11,557 bases of DNA from Acidimicrobiia bacterium (lineage in GTDB: Bacteria; Actinomycetota; Acidimicrobiia; Acidimicrobiales; Ilumatobacteraceae): NCBI GenBank assembly GCA_010025655.1, contig RGSV01000019.1, forward strand, positions 1-11,557, written 5' to 3'. The translations under genes and the position numbers were made by a program. Under the pieces are notes generated by a model. That model made no database searches, was not told the origin of the DNA, and was given only the letters and a program-made list of their open reading frames with translations. Shown one piece after another: positions 1 to 6,501 of this stretch. Each line of letters opens with the position of its first letter. The stretch's first letter is position 1.

Positions 1-1
1 G

Positions 2-1612
2 GCCTTCAGCTTCGACGAGACCACGACGACTCTCGAGGTCACCCAGTTGCTCGGTGCCTTCGGGGTGCACGTGAGTGCTGAGGTGATCGCCGAGCGAGCC
101 GTGCAGATCGGCATCGCCTCTGATCTCTTGCGCAGCGATGAGTTTCTCCATCAGGCACCATTCCGCAACTACCGCACTGAAACCAACATGTTGCGCTATT
201 TGCGACGTCTTGCCGACAAAGATCTTGCACTCGATCGCACGATGATTCCGCTCGGTTCATGCACGATGAAACTGAATGCCACCACGGAGATGATTCCGGT
301 GACGTGGCCAGAGTTCGCCGACATTCACCCGCATGCACCTCTCAATGATGTCGCTGGTTACCTGCAACTGATTGAGGAACTCGAGCGCGACCTGTGTGAG
401 ATCACTGGTTACGACGCCGTCAGCCTGCAGCCGAATGCCGGCAGCCAGGGAGAATTCGCCGGTCTCTTGGCGATTCGCGCCTATCACCGCAGCCGCGGCG
501 ACCTGCAGCGCACGGTGTGCTTGATTCCTTCGAGTGCGCACGGCACAAACGCCGCCAGCGCGGTGATGGCCGGCATGGAAGTTGTCGTGGTTTCCTGCGA
601 CACACACGGCAACGTTGATCTCGCTGACCTCACCAGCAAGTGCGAGAAAGTCGGTGATCGCCTTGCCGCATTGATGATCACCTATCCCTCAACCCACGGT
701 GTCTTCGAAGCCGCTGTCGGCGAGATCTGTGATGTGGTGCATCGCCATGGCGGTCAGGTGTACGTCGATGGCGCAAACTTGAATGCGCTCGTCGGTTTGG
801 CCAAGCCCGGCCAGTTCGGTGCCGACGTGAGTCACCTCAACTTGCACAAGACGTTCTGCATTCCGCATGGCGGTGGTGGGCCAGGCGTTGGTCCTGTAGC
901 CGTGCGTGCCCACCTCGCGCCGTTCTTGCCGGGTGATCCACTCGCCACCCAGCCATCGGCCGTCGGAGCCGTGTCTGCAGCCCGATTCGGTTCGGCTGGC
1001 ATCTTGCCGATCTCGTGGACGTACATTCGCCTCATGGGTGGCGATGGTCTACGACGCGCTACGCAGCAAGCCATCGCGAATGCGAATTATGTGTCGCGAC
1101 GACTTGCCGACCACTTCCCCACGTTGTATTCAGGCAACGAGTCGCTCGTCGCCCACGAGTGCATCTTGGATCTGCGCGACATCACCCGTCGCACCGGCGT
1201 GAGTGTCGACGACGTCGCCAAGCGACTGATGGACTACGGCTTCCACGCCCCGACGATGAGCTTTCCGGTCGGGGGCACATTGATGGTCGAGCCCACCGAG
1301 AGTGAGTCACTCGCCGAGCTCGACCGTTTCTGCGACGCGATGATCGCGATTCGCGGCGAGATCGCCCGCGTCGAGTCGGGTGAGTGGTCAGCCGACGAGT
1401 CTCCTCTGCGGCACGCGCCGCACACGGTCGAAGACACCATTGGTGACTGGCAGCGTCCGTACGACCGACAGCTGGCGCTCTTCCCTCTGCCACATCTGCG
1501 GTCGCGCGGATACTTTCCACCCGTGTCGCGCATTGACGCAGCGCACGGTGACCGCAACCTGGTGTGCTCGTGCGAGCCGCTCGAGGCCCTCGCCACCGCT
1601 CGCTACGGTTGA
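2..1612 (+). CDS. gcvP: Glycine dehydrogenase (decarboxylating), P protein, C-terminal part (5' end outside window)
   Basis: P protein of the glycine cleavage system, a PLP enzyme that decarboxylates glycine and passes the aminomethyl group to lipoyl-GcvH in the cytoplasm. The frame is open from base 2 with the family-like segment [20 protein letters not shown], so the gene starts upstream; the in-frame TTG at 47 is internal. About 536 residues are visible of a usual 940-970. Recognisable blocks are the segment [16 protein letters not shown] (from about base 247), the [10 protein letters not shown] region, the [11 protein letters not shown] region, and the PLP-lysine motif [17 protein letters not shown], whose lysine codon is at 848-850. 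The C-terminal segment with PTESES and a PYDR-like motif is intact. The stop TGA is 3 nt before the GTG of the next gene, so the two may be co-transcribed. gcvH and gcvT lie on the opposite strand a few kb away. Identity is secure. Confidence 0.97.
   Translation, partial: AFSFDETTTTLEVTQLLGAFGVHVSAEVIAERAVQIGIASDLLRSDEFLHQAPFRNYRTETNMLRYLRRLADKDLALDRTMIPLGSCTMKLNATTEMIPVTWPEFADIHPHAPLNDVAGYLQLIEELERDLCEITGYDAVSLQPNAGSQGEFAGLLAIRAYHRSRGDLQRTVCLIPSSAHGTNAASAVMAGMEVVVVSCDTHGNVDLADLTSKCEKVGDRLAALMITYPSTHGVFEAAVGEICDVVHRHGGQVYVDGANLNALVGLAKPGQFGADVSHLNLHKTFCIPHGGGGPGVGPVAVRAHLAPFLPGDPLATQPSAVGAVSAARFGSAGILPISWTYIRLMGGDGLRRATQQAIANANYVSRRLADHFPTLYSGNESLVAHECILDLRDITRRTGVSVDDVAKRLMDYGFHAPTMSFPVGGTLMVEPTESESLAELDRFCDAMIAIRGEIARVESGEWSADESPLRHAPHTVEDTIGDWQRPYDRQLALFPLPHLRSRGYFPPVSRIDAAHGDRNLVCSCEPLEALATARYG
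1604..1609 (+). promoter_or_regulatory. Candidate leaderless -10 hexamer TACGGT before the small unknown gene
   Basis: TACGGT fits the actinobacterial TANNNT -10 pattern and lies 6 nt before the GTG start at 1616, which would put the transcription start on the start codon. It lies inside the last gcvP codons, so coding constraint could also explain it. The surrounding 13-mer GCTACGGTTGAGG (1602-1614) recurs exactly upstream of gcvH. No clear -35 element was seen. Confidence 0.4.
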
Positions 1613-1615
1613 GGC

Positions 1616-2026
1616 GTGGCTGATCAACCGCAACTCGACATCGGCAAACTCGTCACTGACCTGCTCGCCGCATTGCGCAGCATCGACCCCGTTGGCGAGG
1701 GTGTCAAACTCGCAGAGCAAGGGCGGCGCACCGTCGAGGCACTCATCGTCGCCCTCGAGCAATTCGGCTCAACGATGGACAACCTGAATCAGGCAGCCTC
1801 GCGCGTCAATCGTTTGCTCGATGACGTCGAAGATCCGATTCGACGTATCGCGGGCATGGCCGACCAGACGGGTTCGTTGCTGTCGTTCTTGCCAAACCTG
1901 GCGAACAAGGCGATGTCAAACCTCGCGCCGAAACCTGCGACGAGCACAACACCGCCCAGCACGACGCCACCTGCGAATGCCCCTACCGCGGCTTCGCCTT
2001 CACCGACTGACGCGCCGCGCGCCTAG
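1616..2026 (+). CDS. Small helical hypothetical protein with Pro/Thr/Ala-rich tail
   Basis: I do not recognise a named family for this 136-residue protein. Residues 1-103 look helical and amphipathic, with heptad-like hydrophobic spacing (for example TMDNLNQAASRVNRLLDDVEDP at about 53-74). A short hydrophobic segment LLSFLPNLANKAM follows at 88-100. Residues 104-136 are a low-complexity tail of Pro, Thr, Ala and Ser. There is no signal peptide and no Cys. This architecture resembles phasin-like or apolipoprotein-like surface-binding proteins, but that is only a resemblance. The GTG start is 3 nt after the gcvP stop, with a TACGGT hexamer 6 nt upstream. Its stop TAG shares the palindrome CTAG (2023-2026) with the stop of convergent gcvT. 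Codon use looks like its neighbours, supporting a real gene, but its function is unknown. Confidence 0.75.
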   Translation: MADQPQLDIGKLVTDLLAALRSIDPVGEGVKLAEQGRRTVEALIVALEQFGSTMDNLNQAASRVNRLLDDVEDPIRRIAGMADQTGSLLSFLPNLANKAMSNLAPKPATSTTPPSTTPPANAPTAASPSPTDAPRA

Positions 2027-3075
2027 CTGCGCTGCACGAACGGCGTCGGCACGACCTCAGCCGCGAGCAGGCTGCCGCGCACGTCAATGTCGACGGTGGT
2101 GCCCACCTGCGCCACCGCCGGCGGCACGAACGCCAGGGCAATCCCCACTTCGAGCACGGGCGAGAAATTGCCGCTCGATACCACCCCGACGACCTCACCA
2201 TTGCGCTGCACTGCCGAACCGTCGCGTGGTGGCCGCCTCGATGCCGTACGCAGCCCGCACAAGACCCGGGTGGTGCCAGCTTCCTTCTGCTTGGCTAGGG
2301 CGGCACGGCCGGGAAAGTCGCCTTTGTCCCAGCCGATTACCCACCCCAGCGAGGCTTCGAGCGTCGTAATGTCGGGTGACAACTCGTGACCATGCAGCGG
2401 TAGCGCAGCTTCGAGCCGCAAGGTATCTCTGGCACCGAGACCAGCCAGTGCGATGCCGGCATCGTGTAATGCCGAAGCAATGCGCACCGCATGCTCGGCA
2501 GGAACCGCAATCTCTACACCGTCTTCGCCCGTGTATCCCGTGCCGGCGACAACACACGGAACTCCGAGCACTTCCACATGCTCAACGCGAAACCGTTTGA
2601 CTGCGGCGGCATCGGCGCTGACTCGTGAGAGTTTCATGCGCGAGTGCGGGCCCTGCACCGCGAGCACTGCACGCGTGTGTGTCACGTCGTCGCCACCGAT
2701 GGCGGCGCGCACGGTGTCGGTATTTGAGGCGTTTGGCATGACATCAAAGACATCATCGCTCACCCACCAGACGATGATGTCGTCGACGACACCACCCCGT
2801 TCGTTGCAGGAATGGGTGTACTGCGCACGACCTGGCGCAATCTTGCGCAGATCATTCGTCAACGCATGCTGCAGTGTGTCGAATGCCGTCGGCCCTGCAA
2901 CTCGAACGGTGCCGAGATGCGACACGTCAAAGAGTGCAGCATCGTTGCGGCAAGTCAGATGTTCAGCCACGGTGCCAGTCGGGTACGACAACGGCATCTC
3001 CCAACCGCCGAAGTTCGTCATGCGTGCCCCAAGAGCACGATGAAGCGCGTCGAGTGGTGAGGTTCGACTAGTCAC
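2023..3075 (-). CDS. gcvT: Aminomethyltransferase, T protein of the glycine cleavage system
   Basis: T protein transfers the methylene group from aminomethyl-lipoyl GcvH to tetrahydrofolate, releasing ammonia. The 350-residue length is close to the usual 360-370. Family blocks seen are the N-terminal PLDALHRALGARMTNFGGWE, the FDVSHLG motif at 49-55, and GGVVDDIIV at 94-102 with the conserved acidic pair Asp98/Asp99 that includes the catalytic Asp of the family. Further on are the GTGYTGEDGVEI segment, the GLGARDTLRLEAALPLHGHE block, and the C-terminal GCV_T barrel ending LLAAEVVPTPFV. It starts at GTG 3075, 5 nt after the stop of the upstream MerR-type gene, with no Shine-Dalgarno sequence, so translation is probably coupled to that gene. 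It is the last gene of the minus-strand block and its stop overlaps the convergent plus-strand gene. No glycine-riboswitch leader is possible in the 5-nt gap. Confidence 0.96.
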   Translation of the reverse strand: MTSRTSPLDALHRALGARMTNFGGWEMPLSYPTGTVAEHLTCRNDAALFDVSHLGTVRVAGPTAFDTLQHALTNDLRKIAPGRAQYTHSCNERGGVVDDIIVWWVSDDVFDVMPNASNTDTVRAAIGGDDVTHTRAVLAVQGPHSRMKLSRVSADAAAVKRFRVEHVEVLGVPCVVAGTGYTGEDGVEIAVPAEHAVRIASALHDAGIALAGLGARDTLRLEAALPLHGHELSPDITTLEASLGWVIGWDKGDFPGRAALAKQKEAGTTRVLCGLRTASRRPPRDGSAVQRNGEVVGVVSSGNFSPVLEVGIALAFVPPAVAQVGTTVDIDVRGSLLAAEVVPTPFVQRS

Positions 3076-3080
3076 GCGCT

Positions 3081-3575
3081 TCAGCGCGCGGCGCGGCGCA
3101 ACGCGGCATATGTCTGTTCTTCTGCCGCGCGTTCTTCACGACGCAACTGCACGATGCCCGCGTCAAGTTCTTGCTTAAGGTTTGCCAAGGGCAACACGTT
3201 GAGCACACCCTGACCGTTGCGCACGACATCGACCAGGTGCTGGCCGTCGCACAGCACCACCGACTTGCCACTGATCACGATGTGCGCCGACGCAATGTCG
3301 GTGGTGACATGACGACGCAGGTAGTCAAATACCGACCGCACGGCCTCAAGTTTGATTCCGGCGTCGAGAAGATTCTTGATCACTTTCAACTCGAGCAAGT
3401 CACGGTAGACGTACTCGCGTCGAGTGCCGCTGCCGTGCGCATCGGTGGCCGACGGTCTTACCAAGTCGGTACGCGCCCAGTAGTCGAGCTGTCGGTAAGT
3501 GATGCCGACGATCGACGCCGTCTGCGAGCCGCTGAAGGTGCGCACCGAGTCGGCGATGTTGGCCCGCGTCACCAT
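3081..3575 (-). CDS. MerR-family transcriptional regulator (Rv1830-like by synteny)
   Basis: A DNA-binding regulator of about 164 residues. The N-terminal half carries a MerR-type winged helix-turn-helix: SGSQTASIVGITYRQLDYWA at about 15-34, then a wing with REYVYRDLLELKVIKNLLDAG. The rest is a small alpha/beta domain (GKSVVLCDGQHLVDV..GVLNVLPLANL) and a charged helical tail rich in Arg, Glu and Ala. I prefer the ATG at 3575. An in-frame GTG at 3587 would add four residues (MTSL) but overlaps a TAGCGT hexamer (3586-3591) that could act as a -10 element; neither start has a good Shine-Dalgarno sequence. The gene lies between the DUF151 gene and gcvT. The MerR-DUF151-MerR order matches M. tuberculosis Rv1828-Rv1829-Rv1830, where the third gene is also a MerR-type regulator. 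Its targets are unknown; control of the neighbouring gcv genes would be a guess. Confidence 0.9.
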   Translation of the reverse strand: MVTRANIADSVRTFSGSQTASIVGITYRQLDYWARTDLVRPSATDAHGSGTRREYVYRDLLELKVIKNLLDAGIKLEAVRSVFDYLRRHVTTDIASAHIVISGKSVVLCDGQHLVDVVRNGQGVLNVLPLANLKQELDAGIVQLRREERAAEEQTYAALRRAAR

Positions 3576-3631
3576 GAGACTCGTCACGCTATGGGCGAGC
3601 CCCGCTCAGCCACAACCCTGGCAGTCGTGCC

Positions 3632-4138
3632 TTACTTTTCTTGAAAGTCTTCGGGGCTGATGTTCTCGATGAAGTCGCGGAACTCGTCCATGATTTCCTC
3701 CGACGCTTCGTCATCTTCTTCGTCCACCACCACACCAACTTCGTCGATGAGCTCGCGCGTGGCCGCTATCGGCACCTCGGCCCGCACCGCGATGGCCACC
3801 GCGTCAGATGGTCGGCACGAGATGACGTGAGTCTGACCCTGATGCACCAGGTGCAACTCAGCGAAGTAGGTGTGCGCGCGCATCTCGGTGATGACGACTC
3901 GCGACAAGTGCGCCCCAAAATTTTCGAAGAGATTCACGATGAGGTCATGCGTCAACGGTCGTGGTGGCTTGCGACCTTCGAGCGCAAAACCAATGGCACT
4001 TGCTTCAGCAGCACCGATATAGATACCGAGCATGCGACGCTCGCCGTCCTGTTCGCGCAAGTGCATCACCGGCTGCTGCGCAGGTGCATCAACGCGCACG
4101 CCAACCAAATCGAGCGTCACACTGTCGTTGTCGCGCAT
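3632..4138 (-). CDS. DUF151 / bifunctional nuclease domain protein (Rv1829-like)
   Basis: This 168-residue protein belongs to the DUF151 family, named bifunctional nuclease after a plant member with reported RNase and DNase activity; the bacterial role is not settled. Signature blocks are LGIYIGAAEASAIGFALEGRK at about 37-57, PPRPLTHDLIVNLF (58-71), TYFAELHLVHQG in the middle and SCRPSDAVAIAVR near 106-118. The C-terminus is strongly acidic (VVVDEEDDEASEEIMDEF) and ends in FIENISPEDF, a tail shape I recall from actinobacterial members. The ATG at 4138 is preceded by TAACCT with a 6-nt spacer, suggesting an internal leaderless promoter in the 20-nt gap after the FtsR-like gene. It sits between two MerR-type regulators, the same arrangement as in mycobacteria. 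Confidence 0.94.
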   Translation of the reverse strand: MRDNDSVTLDLVGVRVDAPAQQPVMHLREQDGERRMLGIYIGAAEASAIGFALEGRKPPRPLTHDLIVNLFENFGAHLSRVVITEMRAHTYFAELHLVHQGQTHVISCRPSDAVAIAVRAEVPIAATRELIDEVGVVVDEEDDEASEEIMDEFRDFIENISPEDFQEK

Positions 4139-4144
4139 GGCGTC

Positions 4145-4150
4145 AGGTTA
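4145..4150 (-). promoter_or_regulatory. Candidate leaderless -10 hexamer TAACCT before the DUF151 gene
   Basis: On the minus strand TAACCT (TANNNT) is followed by GACGCC and then the ATG at 4138. The 6-nt spacer would place the RNA start at the start codon. It lies in the 20-nt gap between the FtsR-like gene and the DUF151 gene, so it would be an internal promoter of the block. There is no Shine-Dalgarno sequence in the gap. Confidence 0.5.
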
Positions 4151-4158
4151 GCAACGCC

Positions 4159-4929
4159 CTACTCGGGCTGACGAAGGTGACCAGTGAGATTACGCAATAT
4201 CACTCGGCGTAGTTCTTCACCGAGCGACAACAGGTCGTCCAGCAGCTTCTCGGCGTCGCCTGCCGCACTATCACGACGTTCGCTCGCCACGCGCGCCACG
4301 AGCGGAGCGAAAAGATCAGCTTCTCGCTCGGCCGACAATCGCCATTGCATGAGCAATCGTGGTTCGATGCCGAGGGCGGTCAGCCTGCCCGCGAGGTGCA
4401 CGATGTCACGATCGTTTACGGTGTAGACCGCTTCGGAGCCGAGCATTCGTGGTCGCACAAGTTTGATTTTCTCCAGAGCTGCAAGTGTCGAGTCATCGAC
4501 GCCGGTCGTATCGAGAATCTCGGCACGCGAATACCGCTCGGGGCCGCGACGTACGCCCCTACCACCACCTGCGCTCGTCGCGCGTGGCGCTGGTCGTCGA
4601 CTCGCAGGATGCGCGGGTGACGTGACGCGAATACCGCGCGGCATGCTCGGGTCGGTGACATCGTCGGGACGCAGAAGCGAGTCGCTCGTCTCGCCTTCGA
4701 GTCTGTCGCGAATCACACGCAACGGCAGAAAGTTGTCTTTCTGTTCACGCAAGATGAACCGCAGTCTCTCGATTTCCTCGGCAGTGAACTTGCGGTACCC
4801 GGCGGTGGTGCGTTCGGGCGCAATCAATCCCTGGCTCTCGAGGAATCGAATCTTCGAGATCGTGACGTCAGGAAACTCTTCGAGCAGCATCGCCAACACT
4901 TCGCCAATGGAAAAGAACTCGCCAGCCAT
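4159..4929 (-). CDS. ftsR: MerR-family regulator, FtsR-like (Rv1828 type)
   Basis: This 256-residue regulator has two helix-turn-helix regions. The N-terminal MerR domain is at 5-75: FFSIGEVLAMLLEEFPDVTI, then SKIRFLESQGLIAPERTTAG and YRKFTAEEIERLRFILREQ. A Pro/Arg/Gly-rich linker lies at about 95-130. The second, winged-helix-like domain (YSRAEILDTTGVDDSTLAAL..YTVNDRDIVHLAGRL) is followed by a C-terminal helical region (EKLLDDLLSLGEELRRVILRNL). This layout is that of actinobacterial Rv1828/FtsR proteins; FtsR in Corynebacterium glutamicum is described as an activator of ftsZ. I chose the ATG at 4929 because it gives the family N-terminus and lies 4 nt after the stop of the FHA gene. A longer frame to 5034 would overlap that gene by about 100 nt and adds no conserved sequence. 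The symbol rests on similarity and synteny, not on experiment here. Confidence 0.9.
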   Translation of the reverse strand: MAGEFFSIGEVLAMLLEEFPDVTISKIRFLESQGLIAPERTTAGYRKFTAEEIERLRFILREQKDNFLPLRVIRDRLEGETSDSLLRPDDVTDPSMPRGIRVTSPAHPASRRPAPRATSAGGGRGVRRGPERYSRAEILDTTGVDDSTLAALEKIKLVRPRMLGSEAVYTVNDRDIVHLAGRLTALGIEPRLLMQWRLSAEREADLFAPLVARVASERRDSAAGDAEKLLDDLLSLGEELRRVILRNLTGHLRQPE

Positions 4930-4933
4930 GGTG

Positions 4934-5419
4934 CTAGCCGATGAATACGACAAGGCGAAAACGCCCAATCTGCACGTCATCACCCTGAGTGAGAGCAGCC
5001 TCTTCGACCCGTTCGCCGTTGACGTACGTGCCATTCAGCGAGCCGAGGTCGCGAATCAACCACGCACTGCCCTGGCGGACCACCACGGCGTGCTGCCGCG
5101 ACACCGTGAAGTCATCCAACTGAATGTCACAATCTGGTACACGCCCCAGAGTCGTTTGTTCACCCACCACCGAATAGCGTGTGCCGATCTCCGGCCCCTG
5201 GCGAACTACCAACATCACCTCGCCGGGCCGCACTTCTCCACTGTCGACTACCGCATTGTCATCGTCGCCGACCGCATCGAGCAATGGATCAGTCTTGGGC
5301 AACACCACCGTGCGTGTGCTGGGCTTGTCGAGCACTGCACCACACGCCGAGCAAAACGTTGCTGATGGCGGATTGCGATGACCGCACGCGTTGCAATAGA
5401 CGTACTGTCGCTGATTCAT
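4934..5419 (-). CDS. Zinc-ribbon + FHA domain protein, GarA-like
   Basis: A 161-residue protein with two modules. The N-terminal zinc ribbon uses Cys9, Cys12, Cys23 and Cys26 (YCNACGHRNPPSATFCSACG). The C-terminal forkhead-associated domain (about 69-159) has the phosphothreonine-binding signature: Gly92-Arg93, Ser107-Arg108 with His110 (VSRQHA), Asn129-Gly130-Thr131 (LNGTYVNG) and a final IGRFRLVVFIG strand. Between them a Thr-containing stretch, STRTVVLPKTDPLLDA (34-49), lies where mycobacterial GarA carries its phosphorylated ETTS motif. In mycobacteria GarA is a kinase-switched inhibitor or activator of 2-oxoglutarate and glutamate enzymes. I chose the ATG at 5419, 10 nt after the gcvH stop; the longer frame to 5515 overlaps gcvH and looks non-coding. 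Its position between gcvH and the FtsR-like gene matches Rv1826-Rv1827-Rv1828. Its partners here are inferred, not shown. Confidence 0.93.
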   Translation of the reverse strand: MNQRQYVYCNACGHRNPPSATFCSACGAVLDKPSTRTVVLPKTDPLLDAVGDDDNAVVDSGEVRPGEVMLVVRQGPEIGTRYSVVGEQTTLGRVPDCDIQLDDFTVSRQHAVVVRQGSAWLIRDLGSLNGTYVNGERVEEAALTQGDDVQIGRFRLVVFIG

Positions 5420-5429
5420 CGCGCGCCAA

Positions 5430-5801
5430 TCACGCCAGAAGTGCCTGATAGGCGGCCGCATCGAGCAGGCTCGGCATGTCGCCCGAGATGGTGATCTCAC
5501 AGATCCACCCGGCACCGTACGGGTCTTTGTTCAGCAATTCAGGCTCGCTGCCGAGTGCCTCGTTCACGCTCGAAATCGTGCCGGCTACCGGCGCATAGAT
5601 ATCAGACACGCTCTTGGTGCTCTCGACTTCGGTGAAGGACTGTTCGGCGGCCACCACGGTGCCGACCGTCGGCACACCGACGAAGACCACGTCGCCAAGT
5701 GCGTCTTGGGCGTAATCGGTGATGCCCACCCGCGCCACGTTGCCCGAGATCTGCACCCACTCGTGCTGGGCGGTGTACTGGCGGTCGGCGGGTATGTTCA
5801 T
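5430..5801 (-). CDS. gcvH: Glycine cleavage system H protein (lipoyl carrier)
   Basis: The H protein carries the aminomethyl intermediate between the P, T and L proteins on a lipoyl-lysine arm. The 123-residue length is typical (125-130). The N-terminal YTAQHEWVQ block, the VGITDYAQDALGDVVFV block and the lipoylation motif EVESTKSVSDIYAPVAG are all present, with Lys63 as the lipoylated residue. The segment LNKDPYGAGWICEI and the C-terminal LLDAAAYQALLA complete the family pattern. The ATG at 5801 has no separated Shine-Dalgarno sequence, but TACGGT lies 7 nt upstream, indicating a leaderless transcript that may begin the gcvH-FHA-ftsR run. It follows the pgsA-like gene by 37 nt. The upstream 13-mer GCTACGGTTGAGG also occurs at the gcvP 3' end. 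Confidence 0.97.
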   Translation of the reverse strand: MNIPADRQYTAQHEWVQISGNVARVGITDYAQDALGDVVFVGVPTVGTVVAAEQSFTEVESTKSVSDIYAPVAGTISSVNEALGSEPELLNKDPYGAGWICEITISGDMPSLLDAAAYQALLA

Positions 5802-5808
5802 GACCTCA

Positions 5809-5814
5809 ACCGTA
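5809..5814 (-). promoter_or_regulatory. Candidate leaderless -10 hexamer TACGGT before gcvH
   Basis: Minus-strand TACGGT is followed by TGAGGTC (7 nt) and the gcvH ATG at 5801. It lies in the 37-nt gap after the pgsA-like gene, so it is non-coding, unlike the matching copy at 1604-1609. No convincing -35 hexamer was found. Confidence 0.55.
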
Positions 5815-5838
5815 GCCGTGCGATGTCTCGTCGTCGTT

Positions 5839-6447
5839 CTACGCGACGTCGCTCACGTCTCGCGCCGCGCCACTACGAGCAGCGCCGCTTCGTGCCGCGC
5901 GAACTCCACGCCAAACGCGCGGCACATAGCCGATGGCCGTGGTGTAACAGAGCACGACCCCGGGTACCGCGATGGCCCAGCCTGCATTGCGCGCACCGAG
6001 TGCCCAGCCCGCGTCGCTCGCGCCCAGCAACAACAGTGGAAAGGCGAACATGAGAGCAAAGGTGTAGTTCTTGCCCCATTGACTCACAGGGAACCGCTGC
6101 ATGCCAAGCGCTGTACCGACGAGCATCATCGCGGCGACAAGCACCTCGCGTGCCACGACTCCCCACCCGAGCCAGCCGGGCACCGCACCATCAATGATGA
6201 TTGCGGCGACTCCGACGATGAAGAGCAAGCGGTCGACCGCCGGGTCAAACACCGCGCCAAACTCGCTGCGTTGTTGCAGCCGTCGTGCCAGCCAGCCGTC
6301 GACCCAGTCGGTTGCACCGAGCACCCCAAGCAGATACGCCGCAGCGGCCCGATCATCGCGGGTGAACAACAGCCACAAGAACACTGGTAAGCAGAGCAAC
6401 CGCAGCAGCGTGACGAGATTCGGCCACGTAGCGACGGTGCGAGTCAT
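5839..6447 (-). CDS. CDP-alcohol phosphatidyltransferase, membrane phospholipid synthase (pgsA-like)
   Basis: An integral membrane enzyme that joins a CDP-linked lipid to an alcohol headgroup. The family motif is complete: Asp47, Asp50-Gly51, Ala54-Arg55, Gly64, Asp68 and Asp72 in DWVDGWLARRLQQRSEFGAV followed by FDPAVDR, the metal and CDP binding site. Several hydrophobic segments fit a multi-span protein: about 11-28, 34-46, 73-90, 95-112, 130-145 and 155-172. The N-terminal TWPNLVTLLRLLCLPVF block is typical of PgsA-type members. The 202-residue length fits. Headgroup specificity (glycerol phosphate versus inositol phosphate) cannot be read safely; synteny points to mycobacterial Rv1822 (pgsA2). 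The tail is basic and repetitive (ARSGAARSGAARD). It is the first gene of the minus block, divergent from the HIT gene, with TAGCCT 9 nt before its ATG. Confidence 0.93.
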   Translation of the reverse strand: MTRTVATWPNLVTLLRLLCLPVFLWLLFTRDDRAAAAYLLGVLGATDWVDGWLARRLQQRSEFGAVFDPAVDRLLFIVGVAAIIIDGAVPGWLGWGVVAREVLVAAMMLVGTALGMQRFPVSQWGKNYTFALMFAFPLLLLGASDAGWALGARNAGWAIAVPGVVLCYTTAIGYVPRVWRGVRAARSGAARSGAARDVSDVA

Positions 6448-6456
6448 CGGCGCCGA

Positions 6457-6462
6457 AGGCTA
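6457..6462 (-). promoter_or_regulatory. Candidate -10 hexamer TAGCCT before the pgsA-like gene
   Basis: Minus-strand TAGCCT (TANNNT) lies 9 nt before the ATG at 6447, predicting an RNA leader of about 2-3 nt. It lies in the 54-nt divergent gap with the HIT gene. The same hexamer is found before der. Confidence 0.45.
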
Positions 6463-6489
6463 GTTCGCTGGCATCGTGAGCATGTCGGC

Positions 6490-6495
6490 TATCGT
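6490..6495 (+). promoter_or_regulatory. Candidate leaderless -10 hexamer TATCGT before the HIT gene
   Basis: TATCGT followed by CGCGCC (6 nt) and the ATG at 6502. The context GGCTATCGT resembles GGCTACGGT before gcvH. No AGGAGG-like sequence precedes the start, and no good -35 is visible around 6467-6472. Confidence 0.5.
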
Positions 6496-6501
6496 CGCGC
6501 C

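Noticed and set aside
2453..3043. 196-codon plus-strand open frame opposite gcvT
   Set aside because: Antisense shadow of gcvT; no recognisable pattern.
3076..3080. Glycine riboswitch before gcvT or gcvH
   Set aside because: The gaps are 5 nt before gcvT and 37 nt before gcvH, too short for this aptamer. Only the unseen gcvP upstream region could hold one.
4930..5034. Longer start for the FtsR-like regulator
   Set aside because: It overlaps the conserved FHA 3' coding region and adds no MerR-family sequence.
4463..5365. 300-codon plus-strand open frame opposite the FtsR-like and FHA genes
   Set aside because: Shadow of two conserved minus-strand genes; the translation shows no recognisable family pattern.
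5420..5515. Longer start for the FHA protein
   Set aside because: It overlaps gcvH in another frame and the extra residues are Arg/Pro/Cys-rich shadow sequence; the zinc ribbon starts just after the ATG at 5419.
5719..6390. 223-codon plus-strand open frame opposite gcvH and the pgsA-like gene
   Set aside because: Antisense shadow of a gene with an intact CDP-alcohol phosphatidyltransferase motif; composition is Arg/His-rich as expected for a shadow frame.
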